Shown in pieces: positions 34,086 through 47,672 of a stretch of 64,000 bases of DNA (position 1 is its first letter; each line of letters begins with the position of its first letter). The notes beneath the pieces are model-generated. The model was not told where the DNA came from, searched no databases, and worked only from the letters and a program-made list of their open reading frames with translations. The translations under genes were made by a program, and so were the position numbers. Source of the stretch: Acorus gramineus (Eukaryota; Streptophyta; Magnoliopsida; Acorales; Acoraceae); NCBI GenBank assembly GCA_030737835.1, contig CM060848.1, positions 9,866,509-9,930,508 of the forward strand. The letters run 5' to 3'.

Positions 34086-37000
34086 ACTTTACCTCGGAGT
34101 GTCATCATCTCTGGGAGGTTGGGCCGAAGGAGGAGCATCCTGGCCTGAAGGAAGTCGTAGCTGAGGAGAAGATTGGACCTCTGGGGCGTCCAGAGCAGTA
34201 GGAGTCTCTCTGACCGAAGAAGCCGCCCTCGCATATATCTCACGACTCCGAGTCGCCGAAGGACGAGAAGCCCAACTGAAGGTAGCCCCACATAGCAAAG
34301 GAAGCAGAGACTGAGTGGTCAGGCTCAAGAGGAAGAAGGTCTAGGTCCGCCTCCCTCATAGACCCTCCACCAACCAGCTTTCCCCTCATGGTGGCCTCCC
34401 AGAGGTGGACTTGCTGCATGTCCCGATCTCTTCTCTCCAGCCTCTGGAGAAGACGACCCTCCATACTCCTGGATCGGTCCTCGGCCACCCTCAACCTCTC
34501 TTCCAACTCCCGTGCCCTCACCTCCGAAATCCTGAGAGCCTCTCGATCCCTGTCCCCGGCCGCCTGAAGGGAACGAACTAGGTCTCCCATCAATCCACCA
34601 GGCACGCCAGCCGACGCCTCCAACTCTGACACCCTAGCCCAGAGGGAGTCCCGCTCACAGCCCAAAATGGAAGACTCCTCCTCCCTCCGTATGATGCGGG
34701 ACCGCAGCTGATCCATCTCTCCCTCTCTCAGAGTTCTCTCAGACTGCAACTGGTCCACCTCATCCTCGGCCCTCACGGCCCTCTCCCACACCTGATCGAA
34801 CTCCATCCAAGTAGCCAGGAGCTCACTACGGACCATGCCCAGCTCGTTCATCAACTCAAACTCTGGATCAGAGGCACTGGACAGAGGAGGAGCAGAGGAG
34901 GAAGAAGCACCATCAGCTCTTGCTCTCGACAGAGCATCCACCTGGGCCTCAAGGACCCGAACCTGGCCCTACAAGCATCGCCTCTACGCCCGCAACCCTT
35001 CTACTTGCCCGGCCCGTGCTTGGAGGTGCTCATTGGCGGTCTCGAGCTTCTTCTCCAACTCATTCAGCTCAACCTACAAAAGAAGACATCATTTAGAACA
35101 CAAAGAGAAGAAGCAAAGAGGAAAAAGAGAAAGGATGTTTTCTTACATAGGCGTCTGGAATCTCCTCCTCCATAGTCCGAAGGATGTCAACATACTCTTG
35201 GCAGAACCAGGCCATGTACTCCTCGCTGCTAACCACCTCGGGACGACCCTCAACCAAGGTCCCCCTCTAGACCCATCCCCACACGTACACTGCATAGTTC
35301 GTCGGGAGGTTCGTATCCCGAGGAATTCAAGCCACTGGGATCGGAGGACGCCTCGGTGGGAGATCCAACACCTACTGATGGTACCCAAGCTGGCGGATGA
35401 CCCGGTTGATCGCGTGAAAGACCACCTCATTGAAGAAGATCAGCCAGATGTCCCGCGACAGCTCCTCGGGGACTGCCTCCTCAGTATAGGGCCTCCAGGT
35501 CATCTGCAACAAAGAATACCAAGAAATAAGAAGAGACCTTAGTCAAAAGAAAATAAAGTACAAGCTAGAAAATTCAGAAAATATACCTCTTCTTCCTTCA
35601 AAGCGCAGAAAGCCTCCCGGAACTGAGCGAGGCGACGCAGGCGAGAAACCCCCGGGGGCGCCCATCTCATGGCCCAAGGGAGGGCACGGTCGAAGACCAG
35701 CTGGGTCGGACGAGCAATGGTGAAGTGCTCATACCCAAAAATCTGCAGAAAGAGGGTCAAAATCCAAAGTCAGGTGAAGTTAATGAACTTAAATCGAATC
35801 ATTTCTATCTTCACTAAATTATACCTGTAGAAACGCTGCGAAGCCGCCAAGATTCTTGCCCCCGACCCTCTTCACCTTCTTCGACAACTCCACGAAGAGG
35901 TGGGCCAGCATGGCCGCTCCCCAGGCAAAGCGTCCCATGGCCTCTAGGTCCCTCATCAGCAGCAGAGAGTGAGAGGAGACCTTGTCGGAGGCCGTCGAGA
36001 AGAGAACCCGACCAAAGAAATAGAGGAAGAACGCCCTCAACTCCCTCCGTGCCCTCTGTGGGCACGCGGCTGCCTCTCTCCTCAATCATCAGCCGTCTCC
36101 TCTCGAAGCTAGCTACAGCTTCACCCTCCTGACACCATGTAAAGAAGCCAAGGCCATAATGCCTCGAAAGCTGTCGGAGGGGGATCCGGTTCAACGTCCT
36201 CTCACGCTCCACATACTCCCAATCCCTTATCAACTCCCCGAAGAGCGCCCTGTAGTCTAGACTGGTAGCTACTATCACTGCCTCGCCTAAGACTAGGAGG
36301 ACCGTGATCCGCTGAACGTCCTCCAACGTCGGCATCACCGCACCAGTAGGGAGGATAAATGTGCAGCTCTCCGGATCCCACCTCTCCGCCAATGCCTCTA
36401 GATATGGGCGGTGGAGATGGAACGGCTCAATCAGAAAGAAGGAGCTAAAGCCCGCTTCATCCATTAGGTTCCTCTCCTCTGGCCTCAGGGCATCATACCA
36501 CCTCTTTGTCCCATGCCAAAGGGCTCGGATACGGTTCGGCAGCTGAAACAAACAGAAGAAGAGGGGTTAGTCCGAAGACATCCGAAAGGTGAGAATCCCA
36601 AAACAAAATTTTATTTTCTAAAACCATGCTTAGAGGATTAAAATATACATATGCAAAGCATGACACATGATTTTTCCTTAAACACTCCCACCGTGGTCTA
36701 TCTGCAAATCAAAATTTACCCTGCTTAAAGCTACACAAACACATTTTTATAAACCTATAAAGCATGCTTATAAAACTCCCACCGTGATCATCAACACATG
36801 CTTACTTATGCCCTCATCACGTCAAAGCATATCTATTTCAAAAATTGACACTCCCCTAAAAAATACTCACATACTCATACATATGCAAACCCACCAGCTC
36901 TTGTACTAAAAAACAACACCATACCTATATAGGCAAACCCACTATGCAAGCAAGTTAAAACATTCTATAGACTATAGCATGCTCATAACACTCCCACCGT

Positions 37001-37190
37001 GATCATTTTTTCATACAAACATGCCTATTTAAAAGATGCATATATATATATATACTTACACACTTCATACATACCACCAAAACATATACATTTAGAACAT
37101 AAATAGGCAAAAGGAAATAAAGGCATACCACAGCTTGTGCAACCCCAGGACTCTCCGCCTCAGTCCCGTCGGGATCGTCCATCCCGTCAT

Positions 37191-40100
37191 TGTTATATAT
37201 GTGTCACTTTTAGCCTTCTGGTCACCATTGGAGCATTCTGGCAGTTTTTCAACTTTTTCTTTTTTCGATCGGAACCGCTAAAATTTTAGACTTTTGGCTA
37301 TCATCATGAGCTTGAGAACTCCGATTGAAAATCTAACTGTATATTATGTGTCCTGGTGCCATTTCAAGCCACTCACGAAAATTTCATCAAATTCCGGTAA
37401 CGTTTCAGAATTTCACAGTTCTGAATCGTATCTGGGTTTTGACCAAGCGAAAAGTCATTGGGAGACTTGACCAAGTCAAAGATGACTTTGACCAAGTCAA
37501 GTTTGACCCTTGACTTGGTCAATTGGTTTTGTTTGTTAGTGTGGTTGGGTTGACTAGGGTCAAAGTTCACCTAAACCTAATTAATTCTAAGTGTAAGTGA
37601 GTGTGTGTGTGTGGGGTGTGAGTGGCTAAGTGTGTGTGTGTGTGAGCCAAATAAGTCCACGCCCACAATAGTTCTTCTTCTTCATTCTTCTCCATCTCTC
37701 TCAAGCTCTCACATCCCTCTCTTTAAACCCCCATTTGATCTAGTTAGAGTGGAAGAAAAGAAAAACCCTAGAAGGAGAAAAGCTTGGTAAGGACCCGATC
37801 TATCTTTCCATGGTGTTAGATTTGTGTTTCCCTTTGTTTGACCCCCTCTCATGGCACCTTTTCTCCTCTGTTTTCAGCCCCTTTTTGGCTGAGAAGAGGC
37901 TTGGTGGTAGTGGTCTTGGTGGTGGTGTTTCGGTGCGCGAAGAGCACCCGATTTTCCCTCCCTTCCTTCCTCTCTTTGGGTAAGCTTTCCTCCCCCCCTA
38001 TTTCTTGTTTAGATGCTTGATTAGGATGTGTTTTTGGGTATGCATGGTTTCCATGGGTGTTAGGGGTGTGGGAGGGCTGAGGAAGGTGGTGGGTTTGGCT
38101 CGGGCGCGCGTGCGGGGTCATCCGCGCGCGTGCGCGCGAGTCTGCGTGCGCAGGCAGTGCAGGCGAGCGCAGTCGGGCGCGCTGGGAGTGTGCGCGCGTA
38201 CGCGCGGACGCACGAGCGTGCGCGCGGAGTGCTGCGCAGGGGCGCAGTGCGCGGGGTGCTGCGCAGGGGCGCAATACGCACGGGTAGACGCAGGGCTGGA
38301 CGCGCGGTGCGCACGGGCACGCTCGAGTGTGCGCGCGCGCGCGGCAGCATGTCTGGGTGTGCGGGCAGGGGCGCGGCAGTGCGCCTGGGCGCGCGTGTTG
38401 GGGCTCGGCAGTGCGCCCGGGGCACGGGCATGCGTGCGTGAGTGCGCACCCGTGCGTACGCGTGCGGGTGGCCGTGCGCATGGCTGCCGTGGGTGTGGGA
38501 GTGTGTCGGGGCACTCGGGCTCGCGTGCGTGCGGGCCGTATGCATGTTTGTTCGAGTGTAGGGTATTTCTAGCGTATTTCTTATGTATTTGTGTAGATTA
38601 CTCACCATTTTGATTCCATGTCTTGCAGATCTTGACGGGCGATCACGCGACGACCCGGGTATTGGTGAGTGGGACAATCCAACCCAGTAGGGAGGCTTGC
38701 GATGCACGTAGGTGTGCATTGCCCTCCCCTGGGGCACCATAGTTGCATATTACCAAGTATTAAATGCAAATTGTGCTATGCATGATCATTATGATTGTAT
38801 CCATGCCCCCCTTAGACTTTGTATGCTAGGGATATGCACCCTTATATTATGTATGAGACCCACGCATCCTGTGTTATATATGTGTCACTTTTTGGCCTGT
38901 TGGTAACCATTGGAGCATTTTGGCAGTTTTTGAGTTTTTTTCGTTTTTCGATCGGAACCGCAAAATTTTGGACTGTTATCTATCGTCCTGTGTTTGAGGA
39001 CTCCGATTGAAAATCTAACTGCATATTATGTGTCCTGGTGCCATTTTAAGCCACTCACGAAAATTTCATCGAATTCCGATAGCGTTTCAGAAATTTTGCA
39101 GTTCCGGGGCGTATCCGGGTTTTGACCGAGTGAGAAGTCATTGGAGAGTTGACTCGGTCAAAGTGGGCCCATGACTTGGTCAACCCTTTTTGTTTTTTTG
39201 TGTGGTTGGGTTGACCCAAGTCAAAGCTCACTTAAATCACCCTAACCCTCTCTTAAACCTAATTAAACCTAGGTTAGCCCTAATTAAGATGAGTTGACTT
39301 ATTTAAGTGGGTAGCAAATGTTGCCTTGCACTATTCATCATCTTCTCAAAATAGATTTCTCTCTCCCCCTCTCTCAAAAACCTTCATTTGAGCCACCTAG
39401 AATGCTTGAACCTTAAAACCCAAAACATAGAAAGGTTAGATCCGGTCCCGATCTATCTACCGGTAGTTTCAAATTCGAATTCCGAGGTGTTTGGCCCCCT
39501 CTTACCCCCTCTTTTCTCCTCAGATTTGGGCCCTTCTTTGGCTAGGAGGAGATCTTGGTGGTGGAAGGCTTTGGGGAGGCATTTCGGTGCAAGAGGAGCT
39601 TCCGGTTCCCTTCCTTTCCTCTCCTTCCTTTGGGTAAGCTCTCTTTCCTTCCTTTTCTTGCTTAGATGCTTGTTAGGAGGGTGGGTTTGGGTGTTGGTGG
39701 CTGTGGGGGGTGATTGGTGGCTGTTGGAGGCCATTGGTGGCCGGATAGAGGAGGTAGGGTGGCTCGGGCAGGGGGTTGGCTGTCTCGGGCAGGGTGGCTG
39801 GTGGTCTCGGGCAGGTTGGCAGCACAGGCAGCAGCACAGGCGTAGCAAGCAGCGCAGCTGGCAGGGCGCGCGCGTGCGTGCGCGCGGGCGTGCGCTCGGG
39901 TGGAGCTGGAGGGTGTGCTGGGCGCGCGTGCTGGGCGCTAGGCTGGGCGCGGGTGTGCTGGGCGCTGGGTGCTGGGCGCTGGGCACTGGGGCGCTGGGCG
40001 CTGGGCACCGTGCGGGAGCGTGCGCGCGGAGCGCTGCGCAGGGGCGCAGGAGCGCTGTGTGAGCGCGACGAGTCGGTGGAGTGCTGGGCGAGCCGGTGGT

Positions 40101-43100
40101 GCGAGCCGGGGTGCGCGCGGAGCGAGGCGAGGGCAGCGGAGGTGCGCGCGGGGTGCGCGCGGGGCGAGGCGCTGGGCGCGCGGGGCGTGTGGTGTGCGAG
40201 CGGGGTGCGCGCGGGGCGAGGCGCTGGGAGCGCGGGGCGTGTGGTGTGCGCGTGGGCCGGCGCGGGGCGTGCGGTGTGCGCCCGGGCCGGGCTGCTGCGA
40301 TGGGGCGCAGTGGTCGCACGGTGCACCCGGGTGGCTCGGCAGCATGTCCAGGCGTGCGGGCAGGGGCCCGGCGGTGCGCCTGGGTGCGCGGGCTGAGGCG
40401 CGGCGGTGCATCCGGGGGCGGGTGGCCGTGCGGGTTGTTGCCGAGGGTTCGGGAGTGAGTCGGGGCGCTCGGGCTAGCGTGCGTACGGGCCGTATGTACG
40501 TTTGCCCGAGTGTTGGGTATTTATTTGTGTATTTTTGAGTATTTTGTAGTATTTGTGTATTTTACTCACCGGGTTGATTACCCTGTCTTGCAGATCTTGA
40601 CGGACGGTCGCGCGACGACCCGGTTACCGGTGAGTGGGACAACCCAACCCAGTTGGGAGGCACCACATCCACTTGGGCGTGTACCGTCCTCCCCTGGGGC
40701 ACATAGTTAATATTAACTTGTTATACGATATCCATGCAAGCATGATTAGTGTGTAAAATGCATGCCACCCTAGACTTGTATGTTAGGGACTTGCACCCTT
40801 AGGATATGTGTATGAGCCGTGCATCCTGTCACCTCGTTATCATGCTAGGAAAGCCTCGACCTATGCATGCGTCCTATTAGTTTGATTTATTAAATTAAAT
40901 GCAGACTTAAGATATTTTTAGCATGCCTTGGGAAATATTAAGGGGGCCTTGCGAGGTCAACATTGAGACCCGGGCTAGGGTACTCCGTGTTCCTTGTTTG
41001 GTTGGCGGGATGTCCTATATCGGGACCTCAGGTTGCCCTCCCAAGGTCTCTTTTCCTCATTATTATCTTATGTATTCCCTGCATCTTGGTTATGCGCGCT
41101 GGACGAATTCTGAAGAATTCAAGACATTAGAGTTGTAGAGATGTGTTGTCAGCGGATCCGAGTGGATCATATGCGATGGATAGGCTGTTCTGTTCCCTTC
41201 GTTGGATCCGTGTAGAGACTACCTCAGCGTTAGAAAGGTCGTCCCGTGCAGGGGCTCCCAGTAGGCACCTCCTGATTTGGTAGACGGACTGTGCTGAATG
41301 TGGGAGTGGCCAAACGACCTACGGAGTGGGGAGAGACTATCGGTGGACCAAGGGTGACCAACAGCCTAGTCAGTCCCAAGAGCCTATGTCACCTATTGAG
41401 GGGTGAGGGTGAGGCTGTGGTGGGCCGGCGATGTGGCGACCCACTGGATTGTGTAAGGGTGATTATCAGCCTATTAAGTCCCAACATCCTTTGTCACCTA
41501 TTGAGGGGTGAGGGTGAGGGTGAGGGTGAGGGTATGGTGGTTCGGCGATGTAACGAACCCCCGGATTTGTGTTGTTTATGCCATTTTGAGGCTAGTGACT
41601 TGATTAAATGTGGTTAATATAAACTGTGATGCATGGGTTGTGCTATTCACTGAGCGTGTGACTCACCCCTCGCATAATTATTTTCTCCAGTGATTACCGA
41701 GGCGGACTTGAAGGAGGAGCTTCCCGAGCGACTACACCAGTAGCGGAGTAGCGCCACGTCCCTCGAGTTTTGAGGCCATCAGCATCCTTCCTTCTCATTG
41801 TATGTATATATTTCTGTGCTTGGGCACCCAGTATGGATTGTATTTGGATGTATTGTGGATATATTGGCTCTCACAGGACATATGATTTTGTATCGAGTTT
41901 GTAAAGTGTTGTTGATTTATAGATTCAGTCTTTTTAGCTTCCGCATTCCTGCGTATACATCATGTCAGCCTCTTTGTTGTCTGTGTTGTCTTTTTAGCTG
42001 TTGTTTATGGTATATTATTGATCTCCTGTATTGACTGCTGATATCATGTATACCCTTGCCGCGTCCCGGGGATGGCCGCCCTGGGGCGTGACATCCTGAT
42101 ACCATGTTTTCATGCTAGGAAAGCCTCGACCTACGCATGTTTCTCATTTAGTTTAAATTATTTAAATCAAATGCGAGCTTATGGTTATTAGTATGCCTTA
42201 GAGAATGTTATAACCTCGTTGTTATAATATGTGTCTCCCCGCATCTTAGTTATGCGCCCTGGCGGAATTCTGAAGAATTCATGACATTTGTAGAGTTGCA
42301 ATCGGTGTCGGCGGAACCAAGAGGATCGTATCTGTGTGGGTAGGCTGTTTCTCTTCCCTTCGTTGGATCCGTGTAGGGACTCCTCAGCGTTAGACAGGTT
42401 ATCTTGACAGAGGGCTCCCATCTGTAGGTACCTCCGATGCGTCAGACTGTGCTGATCGTGGGAGTAGACCAGGCAAGCTACGGAGTGGAGGAGAGGCTAT
42501 CGGTGGACCAAGGGTGATTAACAGCCTAGTCAGTCCCAAAAGACCATGTTACCCTTGAGGGTGAGGGTGAGGGTGTGGTGGGTCGGCGATGTAGCGACCC
42601 ACTGGATTGTGTAGTTACTGCCACTTAGAGGCTGTAAATTGTTTAAGGTTAATATGAATTGTGATGCATGGGTTGTGCTATACACTGAGCGTGTGGCTCA
42701 CCCCTCGCATATATTTTTCTCCAGTTATATCTGAGTCGGATCTGAAGGAGGAGCTCCCCGAGGCACATCAGCAGTAGCGGAGCAGCGTCACGTTCTACGT
42801 GTGAGAGGCCATCAGCATCCCCCTTTGATTGTATGTATTGTATTCCGTGCTTAGGCACACGTTTGTATTACATTTGGATGTCGTTGTATATATTGGCTCT
42901 CACAGGACAGTTGATTATGTATCGGGTCTGTAATATGTCTTTTGAATTACAGACTCAGTCTTTTAGCTTCCGCTATTTTTGTGTATATATTATGTCAGCC
43001 TCATTGTTGTCTGTATTGTCATTGTTGATGATTGTTTAGAGTATATTATTGACCTCCTGTTTAGACTGCTGATATCATATATACCATTGCCGCACCTTGG

Positions 43101-43124
43101 GGACGGCCGCCCTGGGGCGTGACA
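37191..43124 (+). mobile_element. Solo LTR E (family 1), split by solo LTR F
   Basis: The parts 37191-38871 and 42099-43124 together make about 2.7 kb. It begins TGTTATATATGTG and ends GGGGCGTGACA, with a perfect GTCAT target duplication (37186-37190, 43125-43129). It lies inside exon 1 of the antisense PMD gene. It is more diverged than B and D, with a much shorter CpG-rich tract (38100-38540). Confidence 0.93.
38872..42093 (+). mobile_element. Solo LTR F (family 1), nested in solo LTR E
   Basis: 3222 bp, TGTTATATATGTG...GGGGCGTGACA, with a perfect TCCTG duplication (38867-38871, 42094-42098). Its hairpin units are near 41385-41570. F is younger than E. Confidence 0.94.
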
Positions 43125-44301
43125 GTCATCGTCTCCCTCCTCATCATCCCCCTCCTCCTCAGCCATGGCCTCTTCAGCCTCGACCCCAACCCCAACTTCC
43201 TCACCTTTCTCCGTGCCCACCGCACCGGAAGCCAACACCTCGTAGTCCCCTAGGGCCCTCCTTTCCTCCTCCGCAGCCATGGCCTCTTCGGCCTCTCTTT
43301 CTAACATCCCTACGATGGCATCCAAAGACGCCCTCTCCTCTACACTAATCCCCTCGACCCCCACTTCTCCACCTACACCCATGGCCGACTCTTCGGCCTC
43401 CAAACCAACACTTCCGACCACCACCTGTCGATCACTGCCCCTCCTCTTGCGCGTATACCCGATCACCTCACCCCTAGGAACTGTAGAAACTCCCGGGACA
43501 GCCCCCGAAGGCACATCCCCAACCGAACCCGCGCCGGCGCCCACCAACGGCGTCTCCGCCGCACCTATCACCTCACCCACGACCTCCTCCTCCACCCTAT
43601 CGCTCTCCCACGATAAGGAGCTCGAGCTGCGCACTCCATGAGCCACCCGTGACCGTTTCCCCCTCGAAGCAATCGTCTTCGACCTCGTCATCTTCTCGGG
43701 TTACAAAGAAAAAGGAGAACCCAAAGACTTAGGGTTTTGAAATCAAGAAGAGAAGATTGATTAGGTCGAAATGGAGGAAGAAAGGGTGAAGAAAATAAAG
43801 GTTTTACGTTTTGAAGTGAAGAAGAAGAAGTAATGGAGGGAGAGAAACAGTTTTGAAACATATGGAGAGAGAGAGAGAGGGTGACCTTTCAGTTATAATG
43901 GGCCCAATTGGCCGGCGGCTACCCACGAGTAGCCGCCCCAGGCCAGACGGATAAACACAACTAGCCGCCCCTCCCTGCTGGCTAAACATCACTAGCCGCC
44001 CCCTGTCAGCTTCCCAAACAAACTTATTTTCCAAGTTTTCTAAAAACAAACAGCCATGTATTGGTTTATTTCCAAGTTTTATTTGACCAAACACAACTTT
44101 TTTGAAGTTTTACCACAATTACCAGTACCATTCAGTTCAAATTTCTTCAGTTCTGGTTCTTTTCCAGAATCTTTGTCTTTTGAATGATCCAATTCACCAA
44201 ATCAAACACACTTTTTCTTTCTTTCTGTCTGCGATATCCCCTTGATTTGCTGAGCTACCCAAGCACGGGTACGGTAGGCACAAGGAAACTGACGCTGGGC
44301 T

Positions 44302-47300
44302 TGTTAAATATGTGTCACTTTTTGGCCTGCTGGTAACCATTGGAGCATTTTGGCAGTTTTTGAATTTTTTTCGTTTTTCGATCGGAACCGCTAAAATTTT
44401 GGACTGTTAGCTATCATCCTGAGATAGAGTTTTATTATGTGTCCTGGTGCCATTCTAAGCCACTCACGAAAATTTCATCGAATTCCGGTAACGTTTTCAA
44501 AATTTCACAGTTCCGGGGCGTATCCGGGTTTTGACCGATCGAGAAGTCATTGGGAGAGTTGACTCGGTCAAAGTGGGCCCAAGGACTTGGTCAAACCATT
44601 TTGTCCTTTTGTGTGGTTGGGTTGACCCAAGTCAAAGCCTACTTAAACCTAATTAATCAAGCCTTAATCTTGCTTAGCCCTAAGTTAAACTAGGTTTGAC
44701 TTATATAATGAGATCTAAAATTTGCTTGGCACTATTCATCATCTTCCTCATTTCATTTTCTCTCTCCCCTCTCTCTTTTTCAAGCATTTGAGCCCCCTAG
44801 AGTTCTCAAACCTTAAAACCTAAAGCATAGAAAGTGTAGATCGGGTCCCGATCTACACCCCGGTGCTTTCAAATCCGGATTCCGGCCAACCTAGCCCTTC
44901 CATCCGCCCTCTCTTCTCCTCAGATCCGAGCCATTTCGGAGGTGGGAGTGGGTCTTGGTGGTAGAGACCGTTGGGGGAGCGTTTCGGTGCGCGGAGAGCA
45001 ACCGGACATCTCTTCCTCCCCTTGGTAAGCTCTTTTTCCTCTTCGTTTTGGCTTAGATGTATGTTAGGAAGGGGGTTTTGTGGTTGGATGGTGGTCGGCA
45101 GCTGTGGGAGGCTGTCGGAGGTGGTTGGGGGCGGTCGGAGGCCTTGGGTAGGGAGGGTTGCTGTCTCGGGCAGGGCAGCAGCACAGGCAGCAGCACAGGC
45201 GCAGCAGGCGGAGCAGCTGGCAGGGCGCGCGCGTGCGTGCGCGCGGGCGTGCGCTCGGGTGGAGCTGGAGGCCAGCGGGGCGCGCGTGCTGGGCGTGCGG
45301 GCGCTGGGCATGCGGGCTCTGGGCGTGCTGGGCGTGCGGGCGCTGGGCGTGCTGGGCGCTGGGCGATGCTGGGTGCTGGTCGAGTAGGCGCTGCGTGCAG
45401 GGCGTCGTGCGGGGTGCGCGCGGAGCGCTGCGCAGGGGCGCAGGCACGCTGTGCGCGCGCACGGCGAGTCGGTGGAGTGCTGGGCGAGCCGGTGGTGCGC
45501 GCGGGGATGCGCGCGGAGCGCGGCGAGGCATCGGAGGTGCGCGCGGGGCGAGGCGCTGGGCGCGTGGGGCGTGCGGTGTGCTCGCTGGCCAGCACGGGGC
45601 GTGCGGGTGCACGCGGGCTACTGCGATGGGGCATAGTGGGCGCGCGGTGCACCCGGGAGGCTCGACGGCGTGTCCAGGCGGCGGGCAGGGGCCCGGCGGT
45701 GCGCCTGGGTGCGCGGGCTGAGGCGCGGCGGTGCATCCGGGGGTCGGGTGGCCGTGCGGGTGGTTGCCGGGGGTGCGGGAGTGAGTCGGGGTGCTCGGGC
45801 TAGCGTGCATACGGGCCGTATGTACGTTTGCCCGAGTGTTGGGTACTTTTTAGAGTGTTTTGTGTATTTTTATGGTAATTGTGGATTATACTCACCAGTT
45901 GATACCCTGTCTTGCAGATCTCGACGGACGGTCGCGCGACGACCCGACTTCCGGTGAGTGGGACAACCAACCCAGTTTGGGAGGCGTTACATGCACTTGG
46001 GCGTGTACCGTCCTCCCCTGGGGCACATAGTTAATATTAACTGTTTTATTGTAATCCATGCAAGCATGATTTATGTGTAGAATGCATGCCACCCTAGACT
46101 TGTATGTTAGGGACTTGCACCCTTAGGATATGTGCATGAGCCGTGCATCCTGTCACCTCGTTATCATGCTAGGAAAGCCCCGACCTATGCATGCGTCCTA
46201 TTAGTTTGATTTATTTAATTAAATGCAAACTCGTTATATTATTAGCATGCCTTGGGGAATATAAGGGGGCCTTGCGAGGTTAACATTGAGACCCGGGTTA
46301 GGGTACTCCGTGTTCCTTGTTTGGTTGGCGGGATGTCCTACATCGGGACCTCAGGTTGCCCTCCCAAGGTCTCTTTTCCTCATTTTCTGTCTTATATATT
46401 CCCCGCATCCTGGTTATGCGCGCTAGTGGAATTCTGAAGAATTCAAGACATTAGAGTAGTAGAGATGTGCTGTTAGCAGATCCGAGTGGATCATATGCGA
46501 TGGATAGGCTGTTCTGTTCCCTTCGTTGGATCCGTGTAGAGACTACCTCAGCGTTAGAAAGGTTGTCCCGTGCAGGGGCTCCCATCAGTAGGCACCTCCT
46601 GATTTGGTAGATGGACTGTGCCGAATGTGGGAGTGGCCAAACGACCTACGGAGTGGGGAGAGACTATCGGTGGACCAAGGGTGACCAACAGCCTAGTCAG
46701 TCCCAATAGCCTATGTCACCTATTGAGAGGTGAGGGTGAGGGTATGGTGGGCCGGCGATGTGACGACCCACTGGATTGTGTAAGGATGATTATCAGCCTA
46801 TTAAGTCCCAACATCCTTTGTCACCTATTGAGGGGTGAGGGTGAGGGTATGGTGGTTCGGCGATGTACGAACCCCCGGATTTGTGTTGTTTATGCCACTT
46901 TGAGGCTAGTGATCTGATTGAATGTGGTTAATATAAACTGTATGCATGGGTTGTGCTATTCACTGAGCGTGTGGCTCACCCCTCGCATAATTATTTTCTC
47001 CAGTGATTACCGAGGTGGACTTGAAGGAGGAGCTTCCCGAGCGACTACACCAGTAGCGGAGTAGCGCCACGTCCCTCCAGTTTTGAGGCCATCAGCATCC
47101 TTCTCTTTCATTGTATGTATATATTTCTGTGCTTGGGCACCTAGTATGGACTGTATTTGGATGGATGTATTGTGGATATATTGGCTCTCACAGGACATAT
47201 GATTACGTGTCGAGTTTGTAGTATGTTTTGATTACAGATTCAGTCTTTTAGCTTCCGCATTTGGTGTATATATCATGTCAGCCCTGATTTTATCTGCGTT

Positions 47301-47401
47301 GTCATTTTAGCTGTTGTTTATGGTATATTATTGATCTCCTGTTTACTGTTATCATATATACACTTGCCGCGTCCCGGGGACGGCCGCCTTGGGGCGTGAC
47401 A
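44302..47401 (+). mobile_element. Solo LTR G (family 1)
   Basis: 3100 bp, TGTTAAATATGTG...GGGGCGTGACA, with a perfect GGGCT duplication (44297-44301, 47402-47406). It lies in the 3' region of element I, upstream of the antisense PMD gene. It resembles F more than B or D. Confidence 0.94.
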
Positions 47402-47672
47402 GGGCTGCTCCGTGAACGATGGCTAAGAACCGTCTGAGGGTTGGATCACTCGCTCCCTTTCTTTTTACTCACTCTCCCACCTGGATCAGTCCTTAGATAA
47501 CCATTCTAGTCAAAACCCAGCCTCTGATGACCTAAATTACCTCCCTGAATGGCATTTGGTCATGTGTCCTAAACTTCTTGAAGGTTGGGCCTGCCAAAAT
47601 AAGGGTCTCTTTCCTTATCATCGATCAAAGTCTTTCTGTTTCACACAAAAACTCTGTCCGATGAGGGACAAT

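Larger units (their letters stand above)
34089..43691 (-). pseudogene. Antisense plant mobile domain (PMD) gene of element I, five exons, degenerate
   Basis: PMD proteins (related to MAIN/MAIL1) occur as host nuclear proteins and inside plant transposons. Predicted exons on the minus strand: 43691-43125 joined to 37190-37129 (split by solo LTR E), 36542-35825, 35742-35587, 35503-35147 and 35073 to about 34089. All four introns are GT-AG, and the exon 1/2 junction keeps the frame (GVAQAV then LPNRIR). Exon 1 is acidic with a basic start (MTRSKTIASRGKRSRVAHGV). Exon 2 starts the PMD: LMDEAGFSSFFLIEPFHLHR, LAERWDPESCTF and MPTLEDVQRI, then AFFLYFFGRVLFSTASDK and MGRFAWGAAMLAHLFVELSK. Exon 5 is a long Arg/Glu-rich coiled coil. 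Lesions: a frameshift in exon 2 near 36060, three stops in exon 4, two stops at the start of exon 5 and a frameshift near 34260. Confidence 0.8.

Noticed and set aside
43097..43641. Plus-strand Pro/Ser/Thr-rich frames
   Set aside because: They are the complement of the acidic first exon of the antisense PMD gene, and the first of them starts at a solo LTR border.
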